Below, in pieces: positions 38,665 to 47,779 of a stretch of DNA of 59,469 nucleotides (its first letter is position 1; each line of letters begins with the position of its first letter). The notes under the pieces are model-generated. The model did not search any database, was not told where the DNA came from, and saw only the letters and a program-made list of their open reading frames with translations. Origin of the DNA: Pilimelia terevasa. GTDB taxonomy: Bacteria > Actinomycetota > Actinomycetes > Mycobacteriales > Micromonosporaceae. Location: positions 314 to 59,782 of the forward strand of contig NZ_BMQC01000022.1 in NCBI RefSeq assembly GCF_014647915.1, read 5' to 3'. A program made the translations under genes and the position numbers.

Positions 38665-38670
38665 TAGGCT
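38665..38670 (+). promoter_or_regulatory. -10 box (TAGGCT) of a leaderless transcript into dop
   Basis: TAGGCT ends 6 nt before an ATG at 38677 that opens a 28-codon ORF ending on the dop start. It gives dop a promoter of its own, 119 bp past mpa. Confidence 0.5.
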
Positions 38671-38676
38671 CGTGCC

Positions 38677-38763
38677 ATGGCCAACGCGACCGCGCCGCCG
38701 CAGCCGGCGGGCACCCCCGTGACCGGAACTCCGCCGACGCACGCCGGTGGGGTGCCGCGGTGA
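38677..38763 (+). CDS. 28-codon leaderless mini-ORF overlapping the dop start
   Basis: ATG 38677 begins [17 protein letters not shown] and the frame ends VPR-TGA at 38761-38763. The TGA overlaps the dop GTG (38760) as GTGA. The peptide is rich in Ala, Pro, Thr and Gly with no fold expected. Since the ATG lies 6 nt behind a -10 box and dop has no convincing Shine-Dalgarno, ribosomes may load on this ORF and reinitiate at dop. It could be a regulatory leader or just a loading ORF. An alternative is that it is untranslated. Confidence 0.5.
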   Translation: MANATAPPQPAGTPVTGTPPTHAGGVPR

Positions 38764-40277
38764 CCGCGCGGCGGATCATGGGCACGGAGGTCGAGTACGG
38801 GATCTCCGTCCCCGGCCAGCCCGGCGCCAACCCGATGGTCACCTCCAGCCAGGTCGTCAACGCCTACGGCGCCCGCCCGGAGCTGAACCGCGGCGGCCGC
38901 GCGCGCTGGGACTACGAGGAGGAGTCGCCGCTGCGCGACGCCCGCGGCTTCACCTACGCCGGCGCCGCCTACGACCCGGCCGAGGCCCTGGCCGACGAGG
39001 ATCTGGGCCTGGCCAACGTGATCCTCACCAACGGCGCCCGGCTCTACGTCGACCACGCCCACCCCGAGTACTCGACGCCGGAGGTCACCGGCCCGCGGGA
39101 CGTGGTGCGCTGGGACAAGGCGGGGGAGCGGGTGATGGCCGAGGCCGCCCGCCGGGCGGCGACGATCCCGGGCACCCCGCCGATCCAGCTCTACAAGAAC
39201 AACACCGACAACAAGGGCGCCAGCTACGGCACCCACGAGAACTACCTCATGCGCCGGCAGACGGCGTTCGCCGACATCGTCACGCACCTGACGCCGTTCT
39301 TCGTCACCCGGCAGGTCGTCTGCGGCGCCGGCCGGGTGGGCATCGGCCAGGACGGCTCGGGCGACGGCTTCCAGCTCACCCAGCGCGCCGACTTCTTCGA
39401 GGTTGAGGTCGGCCTGGAGACCACGCTCAAGCGGCCGATCATCAACACCCGCGACGAGCCGCACGCCGACGCCGACAAGTACCGCCGGCTGCACGTCATC
39501 ATCGGCGACGCGAACCTGTCGGAGATCTCGACCTACCTGAAGGTCGGCACGACCGCGCTGATCCTCACCCTGATCGAGGAGAAGGCGATCGCCGCGGACC
39601 TGGCGATCGCCGACCCGGTCACCGAGCTGAAGAACATCAGCCACGACCCGACCCTCAGGCACGCGCTCCGGCTGCGCGACGGCCGCCGGCTGACGGCCCT
39701 GGACCTCCAGTGGGCGTACTACGAGCGGGCGCGGTCGTTCGTCGACGACCGCTACGGCACCGACGCCGACGCGCAGACCGCCGACGTGCTCGCCCGCTGG
39801 GAGGGCGTCCTGGACCGGCTGGGCCGGGACCCGATGCTGTGCGCCGACGAGCTGGACTGGGTCGCCAAGCTGCGCCTGCTGGAGGGCTACCGCGACCGGG
39901 AGAACCTGGCCTGGTCCTCGCACAAGCTCCAGCTCGTCGACCTCCAGTACGCCGACGTCCGGCCCGAGAAGGGGCTGTACCACCGGCTGGTGGCGCGCGG
40001 GGCCATGCGGACCCTGCTGGACCCGGCGGAGATCGACGCCGCCGTGGTGGAGCCGCCGCCGGACACCCGCGCCTACTTCCGGGGGCGCTGCCTGTCCCAG
40101 TACGCGCCGGAGGTGGTCGCGGCGAGCTGGGACTCGGTGATCTTCGACATCGGCCGCGAGTCGCTGGTCCGGGTGCCGATGATGGAGCCGGAGCGCGGGA
40201 CGAAGGCGCACGTCGGGCAGTTGTTCGACCGCTGCCCGAGCGCCAAGGACCTCCTGGAGGCGCTGGCCGGGCACTGA
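38760..40277 (+). CDS. dop: Pup deamidase/depupylase
   Basis: A 505-residue glutamine-synthetase-fold enzyme. Dop deamidates the C-terminal Gln of Pup to Glu (needed here, because Pup ends GGQ) and removes Pup from tagged proteins. GTEVEYG holds the metal-binding Glu pair. The catalytic Asp is Asp98 in [13 protein letters not shown], and the segment before it (about 40-85; [16 protein letters not shown]) is the Dop-specific loop absent from PafA. The start is GTG 38760, coupled to the mini-ORF; the first residues TARRIMG fit the family. Confidence 0.96.
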   Translation: MTARRIMGTEVEYGISVPGQPGANPMVTSSQVVNAYGARPELNRGGRARWDYEEESPLRDARGFTYAGAAYDPAEALADEDLGLANVILTNGARLYVDHAHPEYSTPEVTGPRDVVRWDKAGERVMAEAARRAATIPGTPPIQLYKNNTDNKGASYGTHENYLMRRQTAFADIVTHLTPFFVTRQVVCGAGRVGIGQDGSGDGFQLTQRADFFEVEVGLETTLKRPIINTRDEPHADADKYRRLHVIIGDANLSEISTYLKVGTTALILTLIEEKAIAADLAIADPVTELKNISHDPTLRHALRLRDGRRLTALDLQWAYYERARSFVDDRYGTDADAQTADVLARWEGVLDRLGRDPMLCADELDWVAKLRLLEGYRDRENLAWSSHKLQLVDLQYADVRPEKGLYHRLVARGAMRTLLDPAEIDAAVVEPPPDTRAYFRGRCLSQYAPEVVAASWDSVIFDIGRESLVRVPMMEPERGTKAHVGQLFDRCPSAKDLLEALAGH

Positions 40278-40378
40278 GCCACGGCGCGCCGACCGCGACA
40301 CTCGCCCGTACAGGCGGGTCATCCGTCGTACCGACGCGGTACGTTTCCCTTCACCGCACCGAACAGCAGGAGGATCCG

Positions 40379-40594
40379 ATGGCCACCCGTGACACCGGCG
40401 GACAGTCGCAGTCGGGGCGCTCGCGCCGCGAGGAGGAGGCCGGCGAGGTCGCCCCCGAGGTCAATCCTGAGGTGGCCGAGCGCCACGCGGAGATCACCGA
40501 GGACGTGGACGACCTGCTGGACGAGATCGACTCCGTGCTGGAGGAGAACGCCGAGGAGTTCGTCCGCGGGTACGTACAAAAGGGCGGACAGTAG
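40379..40594 (+). CDS. pup: Prokaryotic ubiquitin-like protein
   Basis: A 71-residue, highly acidic, largely disordered tag. The C-terminal half ([20 protein letters not shown]) forms the helix that binds the Mpa coiled coil. The protein ends VQKGGQ, so Dop must convert Gln71 to Glu before PafA can ligate it. ATG 40379 follows AGGAGG with 5-nt spacing. TACGTT at 40340 may be a -10 for a separate transcript. It lies between dop and prcB. Confidence 0.97.
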   Translation: MATRDTGGQSQSGRSRREEEAGEVAPEVNPEVAERHAEITEDVDDLLDEIDSVLEENAEEFVRGYVQKGGQ

Positions 40595-40686
40595 GCCAGA
40601 GGTTCGTTTGTCCGATCCGGGTCGATGCCCGGGATAGTGTGTTTCGACTGCACCGACAGCGCGCTCCCGTACCTGAAAGGAAGAAC

Positions 40687-41526
40687 GTGGCAGCAGGTCT
40701 CGATCCGTCCTGGCGTCTCCCCGTGGCGTTCGCCACCCCGGGCACGTCGTCCTTCACGGAGTTCCTGAACATGGCCGCCCCGGACCTGCTGCCCGGCAAC
40801 CGCGCGGTGCCGCGGTCGGCCGAGAACGTGGCCCCGCACGGTACGACGATCGTGGCGATCAGCTACCGCGAGGGCGTCATCCTGGCCGGCGACCGGCGCG
40901 CGACCATGGGCAACCTGATCGCCAGCCGGGACATCGAGAAGGTCCACGCGGCGGACGCGTACTCGCTCATCGGCATCGCGGGCACCGCCGGGGTCGGCAT
41001 CGAGCTGATGCGACTGTTCCAGGTGGAGCTGGAGCACTACGAGAAGATCGAGGGCGCGATGCTCTCGCTCGACGGCAAGGCCAACCGCCTGGCCACGATG
41101 ATCCGCGGCAACCTCGGCGCGGCGTTGCAGGGCCTGGCGGTCATCCCGCTGTTCGCCGGCTTCGACCTCGACGCCCCGACCGGCCGGGCGCCCGGCCGGA
41201 TCTTCAGCTTCGACATCGCCGGCGGCCTGTACGAGGAGACGGCCGGCTACGAGGCGATCGGCTCGGGCTCGCTGTTCGCCAAGTCCGCGCTGAAGAAGCG
41301 CTACGCGGCGGGCGCCACCCAGGCCGACGCGATCAGGATGGCGGTCGAGGCGCTCTACGACGCGGCCGACGACGACACGGCCACGGGCGGCCCGGACCTG
41401 ATCCGCGGGATCTACCCGGTGGTCATGACGGCGACCGCGGAGGGCACCCACCGGCTCACCGACGACGAGACCGCGGCGGTCGCCCGGGCGGTCGTGGAGG
41501 CCCGCAACGCCCAGCCCGGCGGTTGA
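40687..41526 (+). CDS. prcB: 20S proteasome beta subunit
   Basis: A 279-residue precursor. The propeptide is residues 1-52, ending HG. Autocleavage exposes Thr53 ([20 protein letters not shown]) as the catalytic nucleophile; the conserved Asp/Lys/Arg of the beta active site follow (GDRRA, Lys in IEKVHAAD). GTG 40687 has AAAGGAAG just upstream. A GATAGT (40633-40638) in the 92-bp gap after pup may be an internal -10. It assembles with PrcA into the 28-subunit core. Confidence 0.97.
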   Translation: MAAGLDPSWRLPVAFATPGTSSFTEFLNMAAPDLLPGNRAVPRSAENVAPHGTTIVAISYREGVILAGDRRATMGNLIASRDIEKVHAADAYSLIGIAGTAGVGIELMRLFQVELEHYEKIEGAMLSLDGKANRLATMIRGNLGAALQGLAVIPLFAGFDLDAPTGRAPGRIFSFDIAGGLYEETAGYEAIGSGSLFAKSALKKRYAAGATQADAIRMAVEALYDAADDDTATGGPDLIRGIYPVVMTATAEGTHRLTDDETAAVARAVVEARNAQPGG

Positions 41527-41597
41527 ACCGCACCCCGCCCCGCCGCCGCCGGCGGCGCTGACCCAGTCGCGACCGGAGATTAAGGAGCACCGCCGGT

Positions 41598-42359
41598 ATG
41601 GCCATGCAGTTCTACGCCTCACCCGAGCAGATCACGCGGGACCGCTCGGAGTACGCCCGCAAGGGCATCGCGCGGGGGCGCAGCGCGATCGTCCTGTCCT
41701 ACGACGACGGCGTGCTGTTCGTCGCGGAGAACCTGTCCAAGGCACTGCACAAGGTCAGTGAGATCTACGACCGGATCGGCTTCGCAGCCGTCGGCCGGTA
41801 CAACGAGTTCGAGAACCTGCGCTCGGCCGGCGTGCGGATGGCGGACATGCGCGGCTACTCCTACGACCGCCGCGACGTCACCGGCCGGGGCCTGGCCAAC
41901 GCCTACGCCCAGACCCTCGGCGCGATCTTCAGCGACCAGTCCAAGCCGTTCGAGGTCGAGATCTGCGTGGCCGAGGTCGGGGCCACCGCCGACCGCGACG
42001 AGCTGTACCGGCTCACCTACGACGGCTCCGTGCAGGACGAGCCGGGCCGGATGGCGATGGGCGGCCAGGCCGAGGCGATCGGCGGGGTGCTGAAGGAGCG
42101 GCACGAGGCGGGCATGTCGCTGGAGGCGGCGCTGCACCTGGCCGTGGAGGCGCTGACCAGCGTCGGCGGCGAGAACGGCGCCCCGCGCACCCTGGCGGCC
42201 GACCAACTGGAGGTGGCGGTCCTGGACCGGCGCCGCGTCGGCCGCACGTTCCGCCGGATCACCGGCGCCGCCCTCACCGCCCTGCTGACCCCGCCGGCCG
42301 AGGGCACCCCTGCCGCCGCGCCCGACGGCCCACCGGCGGACAGCCCGGCCGCCGGCTAG
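41598..42359 (+). CDS. prcA: 20S proteasome alpha subunit
   Basis: A 253-residue alpha subunit that forms the gate rings. The N-terminus [20 protein letters not shown] is the alpha-type extension and H0 helix; [20 protein letters not shown] starts the fold. It has no N-terminal catalytic Thr. The last 25 residues are an Ala/Pro-rich disordered tail. ATG 41598 follows AAGGAG; a second ATG two codons on is possible. It ends in TAGTG, overlapping the GNAT gene. Confidence 0.97.
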   Translation: MAMQFYASPEQITRDRSEYARKGIARGRSAIVLSYDDGVLFVAENLSKALHKVSEIYDRIGFAAVGRYNEFENLRSAGVRMADMRGYSYDRRDVTGRGLANAYAQTLGAIFSDQSKPFEVEICVAEVGATADRDELYRLTYDGSVQDEPGRMAMGGQAEAIGGVLKERHEAGMSLEAALHLAVEALTSVGGENGAPRTLAADQLEVAVLDRRRVGRTFRRITGAALTALLTPPAEGTPAAAPDGPPADSPAAG

Positions 42360-43018
42360 TGCCGCCCGCACCCGCCATCGCCCCGGTCGTCGCGGCCGGG
42401 GCGTTCGCGTGCCGGCCGCAGCCCGCCCTGGCCGCCGGCGCGCTGCGGCTGCGGCCGTGGACCCCCGACGACGCGCCGGTGCTGGTCCGGGCCTTCGCCG
42501 ACCCCGACATCGCCTTCTGGAACCTGGAGGAGCCGCTGACCCTCGCCCGGGCGCGGGAGCTCGTCGCCGGCTTCGCCGCGCGCTGGGCGCAGGAGCGCGG
42601 CGCCCACTGGCTGGTCACCGAGACGGCGACCGGCGCGGTGCTCGGCCGGGTCGGGCTGCGCTGTGTCAGCCTGGCCGAAGGGCACGCGGAGGCGGCGTAC
42701 TGGACGCTGCCGGAGTCCCGGGGCCGCGGCGCCGCCCACCGGGGCCTGGCGGCGGTGGCCGGCTGGGCGCTGGCGGAGGTGGGCCTGGGGCGGGTCGACC
42801 TGCGGCACTCGGCCCGCAACCCCGCCTCGTGCCGGGTCGCCGGCCGCGCCGGCTTCACCTACGAGGGCACCCACCGCCACGCCCTGCGGCACGCCGACGG
42901 CTGGCACGACATGCACATCCACAGCCTCATCGCCCCCGACCTGGACGAGTGGGCGTTCGCGGGACGCCGGGGCGGTACATCGCCGCGCCCCAGTGACCAA
43001 ACGCGTACCGGGGGCTAA
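42359..43018 (+). CDS. GNAT-family N-acetyltransferase (RimJ-like) inside the proteasome cluster
   Basis: A 219-residue acetyltransferase: LRLRPWTPDDAPVLVRAFAD opens the fold, LGRVGLRCV is the core strand, YWTLPESRGRGAAHRGLAAV holds the acetyl-CoA loop (R-G-x-G-A), and RHSARNPASCRVAGRAGFTY is the typical RimJ/RimL C-terminal part. Substrate unknown; RimJ-type enzymes acetylate protein N-termini or small amines. GTG 42359 shares one base with the prcA stop (TAGTG), so it is translationally coupled to the proteasome subunit. The TAA stop forms part of the pafA -10 box. Confidence 0.88.
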   Translation: MPPAPAIAPVVAAGAFACRPQPALAAGALRLRPWTPDDAPVLVRAFADPDIAFWNLEEPLTLARARELVAGFAARWAQERGAHWLVTETATGAVLGRVGLRCVSLAEGHAEAAYWTLPESRGRGAAHRGLAAVAGWALAEVGLGRVDLRHSARNPASCRVAGRAGFTYEGTHRHALRHADGWHDMHIHSLIAPDLDEWAFAGRRGGTSPRPSDQTRTGG

Positions 43019-43021
43019 TGT
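43016..43021 (+). promoter_or_regulatory. -10 box (TAATGT) of leaderless pafA
   Basis: TAATGT lies 6 nt before the pafA ATG and begins with the TAA stop of the GNAT gene. GTGACC (42993-42998) is a plausible -35 with a 17-bp spacer. Confidence 0.6.
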
Positions 43022-43027
43022 CTCACT

Positions 43028-44383
43028 ATGGAGCGTCGCATCTTCGGCATCGAGACCGAGTACGGGGTCACCTGCACCTACCGGGGCCAGCGTCGGCTGT
43101 CGCCGGACGAGGTGGCGCGGTACCTGTTCCGGCGGGTCGTGTCCTGGGGGCGGTCCAGTAACGTCTTCCTCCGCAACGGCGCCCGCCTCTACCTGGACGT
43201 CGGCTCCCACCCGGAGTACGCGACGCCCGAGTGCGACTCGGTGGTCGACCTCGTCGCCCACGACCGCGCCGGCGAGCGGATCCTGGAGGGCCTGCTGGTG
43301 GACGCCGAGAAGCGCCTGCACGACGAGGGCATCGCCGGCGAGATCTACCTTTTCAAGAACAACACCGACTCGGCCGGCAACTCCTACGGCTGCCACGAGA
43401 ACTACCTGGTCTCCCGGCACGGCGAGTTCGGCCGGCTCGCCGACGTGCTGATCCCGTTCCTGGTCACCCGGCAGCTCATCTGCGGCGCCGGCAAGGTCCT
43501 GCAGACTCCGCGCGGCGCGGTGTTCTGCCTGTCCCAGCGGGCCGAGCACATCTGGGAGGGCGTCTCCTCGGCGACCACCCGCAGCCGCCCGATCATCAAC
43601 ACCCGGGACGAGCCGCACGCCGACGCCGAGCGGTACCGCCGCCTGCACGTGATCGTCGGCGACTCGAACATGAACGAGGTCACCACCCTCCTGAAGGTCG
43701 GCAGCGCCGACCTGGTGCTGCGGATGATCGAGTCCGGCGTGGTGATGAAGGACCTGACCCTGGAGAACCCGATCCGGGCGATCCGCGAGGTCTCCCACGA
43801 CGTCAGCGGCCGCCGGCTGGTCCGGCTCACCTCCGGCAAGGAGGTCAGCGCGCTGGAGATCCAGCAGGAGTACCACGGCAGGGCCGCCGAGTTCGCCGAG
43901 CGCGACGGCGACCCGACGGCGAAGCGGGTGGTCGAGCTGTGGGGCCGGGTCCTGGCGGCCGTGGAGTCGGGCAACCTCGACCCGGTGGCCCGGGAGATCG
44001 ACTGGGTGACGAAGCTGCGCCTGCTCGACCACTACCAGGCCAAGCACGACCTGCCCCTGGGGCACCCGCGGATCGCGCAGCTCGACCTGGCGTACCACGA
44101 CCTGCGGCGCGGCCGGGGGCTGTTCGGCCTGATGGAGAAGCGCGGCAAGGTCGACCGGGTGGTCGGCGACCTGGACATCTTCGCCGCCAAGGAGACCCCG
44201 CCGCAGACGACCCGGGCGCGGCTGCGCGGCGAGTTCATCCGGCACGCGCAGGAGAAGCGCCGCGACTTCACGGTCGACTGGGTGCACCTGAAGCTGAACG
44301 ACCAGGCGCAGCGCACGGTCCTGTGCAAGGACCCGTTCCGTTCCCACGACGAGCGGGTCGACCGGCTGATCGCCAGCATGTAG
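43028..44383 (+). CDS. pafA: Pup-protein ligase
   Basis: A 451-residue glutamine-synthetase-fold ligase that joins the deamidated C-terminal Glu of Pup to substrate lysines with ATP. GIETEYG carries the metal-binding Glu pair, and the catalytic base is Asp57 in [14 protein letters not shown], the same number as in M. tuberculosis as I recall. [19 protein letters not shown] and [20 protein letters not shown] are shared with Dop, but the Dop loop is absent. ATG 43028 is behind a leaderless promoter, so pafA can be expressed separately from prcBA. Confidence 0.97.
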   Translation: MERRIFGIETEYGVTCTYRGQRRLSPDEVARYLFRRVVSWGRSSNVFLRNGARLYLDVGSHPEYATPECDSVVDLVAHDRAGERILEGLLVDAEKRLHDEGIAGEIYLFKNNTDSAGNSYGCHENYLVSRHGEFGRLADVLIPFLVTRQLICGAGKVLQTPRGAVFCLSQRAEHIWEGVSSATTRSRPIINTRDEPHADAERYRRLHVIVGDSNMNEVTTLLKVGSADLVLRMIESGVVMKDLTLENPIRAIREVSHDVSGRRLVRLTSGKEVSALEIQQEYHGRAAEFAERDGDPTAKRVVELWGRVLAAVESGNLDPVAREIDWVTKLRLLDHYQAKHDLPLGHPRIAQLDLAYHDLRRGRGLFGLMEKRGKVDRVVGDLDIFAAKETPPQTTRARLRGEFIRHAQEKRRDFTVDWVHLKLNDQAQRTVLCKDPFRSHDERVDRLIASM

Positions 44384-44390
44384 CGCGGGG

Positions 44391-45479
44391 TCAGCCGCCT
44401 GCCAGCGCGGCGGCGTGCCGCCCGGCCGCGGCGTTGGCGACGAAGTACACCAGGTCCTCGGCCAACCCGCGCCCCATGCTGCGCAGCGGTACCGGCGACG
44501 CCTCCAGGGCCGCCACCAGGCCGTCGGTCGGTACCTCGACGAGCCGGTGCCCGGCGTCGGCCAGGCCCGGCAGGGCCGCGGCCACCGCGTCGGCGACGGT
44601 GGCCGGCAGCGGCCGGGGCAGCACCAGGTCGGCGGGCCGCAGGGCCACCCGCCCGTAGGCGGTGAGGCTGTGGTGGGAGATGCCGCGGTGCCGGGCGCGG
44701 GCGTCGGCGTCGCCGAGCCGCAGCGCGCCGACCGGCCGCCCGCCCAGGACGCTGGCGGCGTTGACGGCCTCGCCGACGGCCACGCCGGAGTAGCTCCACG
44801 GCGTGCCGGTCCCCAGGTTGCCCGGCCCCTGCGCCACGACCGCGATGTCGGCCGCCAGGACGTGCCGGGCCGCCAGCAGCCCGCTGTGGACGGTCACGGC
44901 CTCCAGGTCACCGCCGAAGGACTGCCCGGTGGTGACCGTCCCCGCGAGGTGGCCGGCCAGCCCGTCCAGGGTGCGGCTGAACCAGGCCGGCAGCGCCCCG
45001 CCGTCGGTCATCACGTACGCCACCCGGGCGTGCGGGCGGTCGGCCCGGGCGCCGGCCAGGACCGCCGGCAGCGCCGAGTGCAGGTCGGCGGTCACCACCG
45101 GCATCCCGTCGAGCGAGTCGGCCCCCGCCAGGGTGGCCCGGTGCGGGGAGGCCTCCTCGTCCACGCCGAGGGTGATCGCCTGCAGGGGGGTGTAGCGGGC
45201 CTTGACGACGTGGCCGTGGTCCCGGGTGTCGGCCGCGGCGTCCGGATCGGGCGGCAGGCGGTCGGGGAGCGCCACCACCAGGGCGTAGCCGCCCGTACCC
45301 AGGCCCATCGCCTGCGCGCCGACGTTCAGCAGCACCCGGTCCCCGACGCGGGGCTCGCCGACGAGCGCGGGGTAGGCCAGCGCGGTCACGGCCCGGCCGG
45401 CGACGTCGGCCTCGTAGGTGGCGGCGCCGCGCCAGGCGCGGCCCACCGCGGTGATCGTCGCTTCCCGCCATCGCACCAC
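44391..45479 (-). CDS. DUF3866 family protein
   Basis: A 362-residue protein of the DUF3866 family, recognised from its overall pattern: GDRVLLNVGAQAMGLGTGGY, VKARYTPLQ, LAYVMTDGGALPAWFS-like core, VAQGPGNLGTGTPWSYSGVA and GISHHSLTAYGRVAL. It has no signal or membrane segment. Biochemical function unknown. GTG 45479 is chosen because a TAGCGT -10 lies 7 nt upstream; a GTG at 45488 would overlap that box. Convergent with pafA and divergent from pafB. Confidence 0.82.
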   Translation of the reverse strand: MVRWREATITAVGRAWRGAATYEADVAGRAVTALAYPALVGEPRVGDRVLLNVGAQAMGLGTGGYALVVALPDRLPPDPDAAADTRDHGHVVKARYTPLQAITLGVDEEASPHRATLAGADSLDGMPVVTADLHSALPAVLAGARADRPHARVAYVMTDGGALPAWFSRTLDGLAGHLAGTVTTGQSFGGDLEAVTVHSGLLAARHVLAADIAVVAQGPGNLGTGTPWSYSGVAVGEAVNAASVLGGRPVGALRLGDADARARHRGISHHSLTAYGRVALRPADLVLPRPLPATVADAVAAALPGLADAGHRLVEVPTDGLVAALEASPVPLRSMGRGLAEDLVYFVANAAAGRHAAALAGG

Positions 45480-45486
45480 GGCGTGC

Positions 45487-45492
45487 ACGCTA
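45487..45492 (-). promoter_or_regulatory. -10 box (TAGCGT) of leaderless DUF3866 gene
   Basis: On the minus strand TAGCGT ends 7 nt before GTG 45479. It is back to back with the pafB promoter 77 bp away. Confidence 0.45.
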
Positions 45493-45568
45493 GCCCACGG
45501 TGCGTGGCGCCGCGCTCCCGGCACGCCGCGCAGGTGGGTGGGTGGCCGGGCGGCGTGCGGCGCGCTGC

Positions 45569-45574
45569 TAGCGT
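45569..45574 (+). promoter_or_regulatory. -10 box (TAGCGT) of leaderless pafB
   Basis: TAGCGT ends 6 nt before GTG 45581. A GTG at 45578, one codon earlier, is less well placed. Confidence 0.5.
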
Positions 45575-45580
45575 CGTGTG

Positions 45581-46552
45581 GTGTCCCGGAGCCGCACCGA
45601 ACGCCTGGTCAACTTGGTCATCTGCCTGCTCTCGACCCGCCGGTTCCTGACCGCCGCCCAGATCGCCGCCACCGTGCCCGGCTACGAGCACGATCCGCGC
45701 GACGCCCGGCAGCACGAGGCGTTCCAGCGCAAGTTCGAGCGGGACAAGGCCGAACTGCGAGACCTGGGCGTGCCGCTGGAGACCGGTACCACCAGCGTCT
45801 TCGACACCGAGCAGGGCTACCGGATCGCCCACCGCGAGTACGCGCTGCCCGAGGTGCGCCTGGAGCCCGACGAGGCGGCCGCCGTCGGCATCGCGGCCCG
45901 GCTGTGGCAGCACGCCGGACTGGCGGCCGCGGCGTCCTCGGGCCTGGCCAAGCTGCGTGCGGCCGGCATCGACGTCGACCCGGCCGCCACCGTCGGCCTG
46001 GAGCCCCTGGTCACGGTCGACCCGGCCTTCGGGCCGCTGACCGCGGCGGCGCGGGCCCGGCAGGCGGTGACGTTCGCCCACCGGGTGCCCTCCGGCGACG
46101 CCCCGACCCGGCGCCGGCTCCAGCCGTGGGGCGTCGTGTGCTGGCGCGGCCGCTGGTACGTCGTGGGCCACGACCTGGACCGGGAGGCGACGCGGTGCTT
46201 CCGGCTGTCCCGCATCGTCGGGCCCGTGCGGCCCACGGGCGGGCCGGCGGCGTTCCCGCGGCCGGAGGTCGACCTGCTCAGCCACGTCCGCCGGTGGTCC
46301 GGGGCGCCGGAGCGGTCCGGCCAGGCGCGGGTGTGGGCGCGCGCGGGCCGGGCGGCGGGGGTGCGGCGCTGGGCGGCGGCGTCCGCGCCGGGCACCGAGG
46401 GCGACGTCCTGGAGCTGCGGTACGGCGACGTCGACTCGTTCGCCGGCTACCTGGCCGGCTTCGGTGCCGACGTGCGGGTGCTGGAGCCGCCGGAGCTGCG
46501 CGAGGCGGTCATCGGCCGCCTGAAGGAGATCGTGGCGGAGGGGGCCGCGTGA
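45581..46552 (+). CDS. pafB: WYL-domain regulator PafB
   Basis: A 323-residue regulator: an N-terminal winged helix (about 1-65; FLTAAQIAATVPGY), a WYL domain (about 145-230; RRLQPWGVVCWRGRWYVVGH) and a C-terminal WCX extension. In mycobacteria PafB and PafC form a heterodimer that activates the LexA-independent DNA-damage response. Its stop overlaps the pafC start (GTGA), fitting equal production. Confidence 0.94.
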   Translation: MSRSRTERLVNLVICLLSTRRFLTAAQIAATVPGYEHDPRDARQHEAFQRKFERDKAELRDLGVPLETGTTSVFDTEQGYRIAHREYALPEVRLEPDEAAAVGIAARLWQHAGLAAAASSGLAKLRAAGIDVDPAATVGLEPLVTVDPAFGPLTAAARARQAVTFAHRVPSGDAPTRRRLQPWGVVCWRGRWYVVGHDLDREATRCFRLSRIVGPVRPTGGPAAFPRPEVDLLSHVRRWSGAPERSGQARVWARAGRAAGVRRWAAASAPGTEGDVLELRYGDVDSFAGYLAGFGADVRVLEPPELREAVIGRLKEIVAEGAA

Positions 46553-47505
46553 ACACCTCCGCCGACCGGCTGTCCCGCCTGCTGAACCTCGTCCCGTACC
46601 TGCTCGCCCGCCCCGGCATCACCCTCGGCGAGGCGTCCGGCGACCTCGGTGTCTCCGAGCGGCAGCTCCGCGAGGACCTGGAACTGCTGTGGGTGTGCGG
46701 CCTGCCCGGCTACGGTCCGGGCGACCTGATCGACATGGTCCTCGACGGCGACCGCGTCACCATCACCTACGACGCGGGCATCGACCGGCCGCTGCGGCTG
46801 ACGGCAGACGAGGCGCTCGCCCTGGTGGTGGCGCTGCGGATGCTCGCCGAGACCCCGGGCGTGGCCGACCGGGACGCCATCGAACGCGCCCTGGCCAAGA
46901 TCGAGTCGGCGGCCGGCGACCTGGCCGGCGCCCCGGTGGCGGTGAGCCTGCCCGGCAACGCCGACCGGGTGGCCGGGATCAGGGCCGCCGTCGAGCGGGG
47001 CCGTGCCCTGGAGCTGACGTACTACACGGCCAGCCGGGACGCCACGACGCGCCGGGTGGTCGACCCGCTGCGGGTGTTCGTGGCCGCCGGCCGCCCGTAC
47101 CTGGAGGCCTGGTGCCGCCGGGCCGAGGCGGTGCGGCTGTTCCGCGTCGACCGCATCGACGCGTTCGCCGCCCTGGGCGAGCCCGCCGCCCCGCCGCCGC
47201 AGGCCGCGCCCGCCGACCTGGCCGGCGGCGTCTTCCGGGCCTCGACGGACCTGCCGCTGGTGACGCTGCGGGTGGGCCGGGCCGGCCGGTGGATCACCGA
47301 GTACTACCCCTGCGAGCGGGTGACCGACCACGGCGACGAGTGGGAGGTGGCGCTGCGGGTCACGGACCTGGCCTGGGCGCGGCGGCTGGTGCTGGGCCAC
47401 GGCCCGCACGTGCGGGTGGTCGCGCCAGAGGAGCTGCGCGCGGCGGTCGCCGGGGAGGCCGCGGCGGCGCTCCAGGCGTACGGCTCGCCGGATCCGGCCG
47501 GGTAG
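46549..47505 (+). CDS. pafC: WYL-domain regulator PafC
   Basis: A 318-residue partner of PafB with the same layout: helix-turn-helix (ARPGITLGEASGDLGVSERQ), WYL domain (LELTYYTASRDATTRRVVDP, GRPYLEAWCRRAEAVRLFRV) and WCX C-terminus. GTG 46549 overlaps the pafB stop. The longer frame from 45418 is a shadow of pafB. The small membrane-protein gene follows after 10 nt. Confidence 0.94.
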   Translation: MNTSADRLSRLLNLVPYLLARPGITLGEASGDLGVSERQLREDLELLWVCGLPGYGPGDLIDMVLDGDRVTITYDAGIDRPLRLTADEALALVVALRMLAETPGVADRDAIERALAKIESAAGDLAGAPVAVSLPGNADRVAGIRAAVERGRALELTYYTASRDATTRRVVDPLRVFVAAGRPYLEAWCRRAEAVRLFRVDRIDAFAALGEPAAPPPQAAPADLAGGVFRASTDLPLVTLRVGRAGRWITEYYPCERVTDHGDEWEVALRVTDLAWARRLVLGHGPHVRVVAPEELRAAVAGEAAAALQAYGSPDPAG

Positions 47506-47508
47506 GGT
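47503..47508 (+). promoter_or_regulatory. -10 box (TAGGGT) of the small membrane-protein gene
   Basis: TAGGGT overlaps the pafC stop (TAG 47503-47505) and ends 7 nt before the ATG at 47516. Confidence 0.5.
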
Positions 47509-47515
47509 GGCCGCT

Positions 47516-47776
47516 ATGGCGTCGGCGGTGAACCTTTGGGTGCTCTGGGGTGTCTGTGCCGTGCTGGGCCTGGTGGTCCTCGGGCTGGCCGCCTGGTCGG
47601 TGCTGCGCCGCCTGGGGCCGCTGGGCGCGGCGGTGCGGGCGCTGACGGCCAGGAGTGCGCAGGCCGAGGCCCTCCAGGCGAAGGTGGAGGCACTCATGGT
47701 CCGAGTCGCCGAGATGGAGGCCCGGGCGGCCGACGGTGGCCGTCCGGGGCCTCGACGGGGCGCCGACGCCGCGTAG
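47516..47776 (+). CDS. Small membrane protein with coiled coil, next to tatA
   Basis: An 86-residue protein: one N-terminal membrane helix (about 6-30, LWVLWGVCAVLGLVVLGLAA), then a basic turn (LRRLGP) and a coiled-coil-like helix (about 40-72, ending MVRVAEMEARA) with a basic tail. TatA/TatB-like topology, but no TatA hinge motif, so I do not call it TatB. It is leaderless, between pafC and tatA. Function unknown. Confidence 0.75.
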   Translation: MASAVNLWVLWGVCAVLGLVVLGLAAWSVLRRLGPLGAAVRALTARSAQAEALQAKVEALMVRVAEMEARAADGGRPGPRRGADAA

Positions 47777-47779
47777 GAT
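47774..47779 (+). promoter_or_regulatory. Possible -10 box (TAGGAT) of tatA
   Basis: TAGGAT includes the stop codon (TAG) of the small membrane-protein gene and would give a leader of about 95 nt before tatA. It is the only good hexamer in the gap. Confidence 0.3.

Noticed and set aside
40389-40637. An 82-codon frame overlapping pup
   Set aside because: It is in a different frame; the pup frame from ATG 40379 has an AGGAGG site, the Mpa-binding helix and the GGQ end.
47516-47776. TatB
   Set aside because: One helix plus coiled coil fits, but the conserved TatA/TatB hinge after the helix is missing and many actinomycetes place tatB elsewhere.
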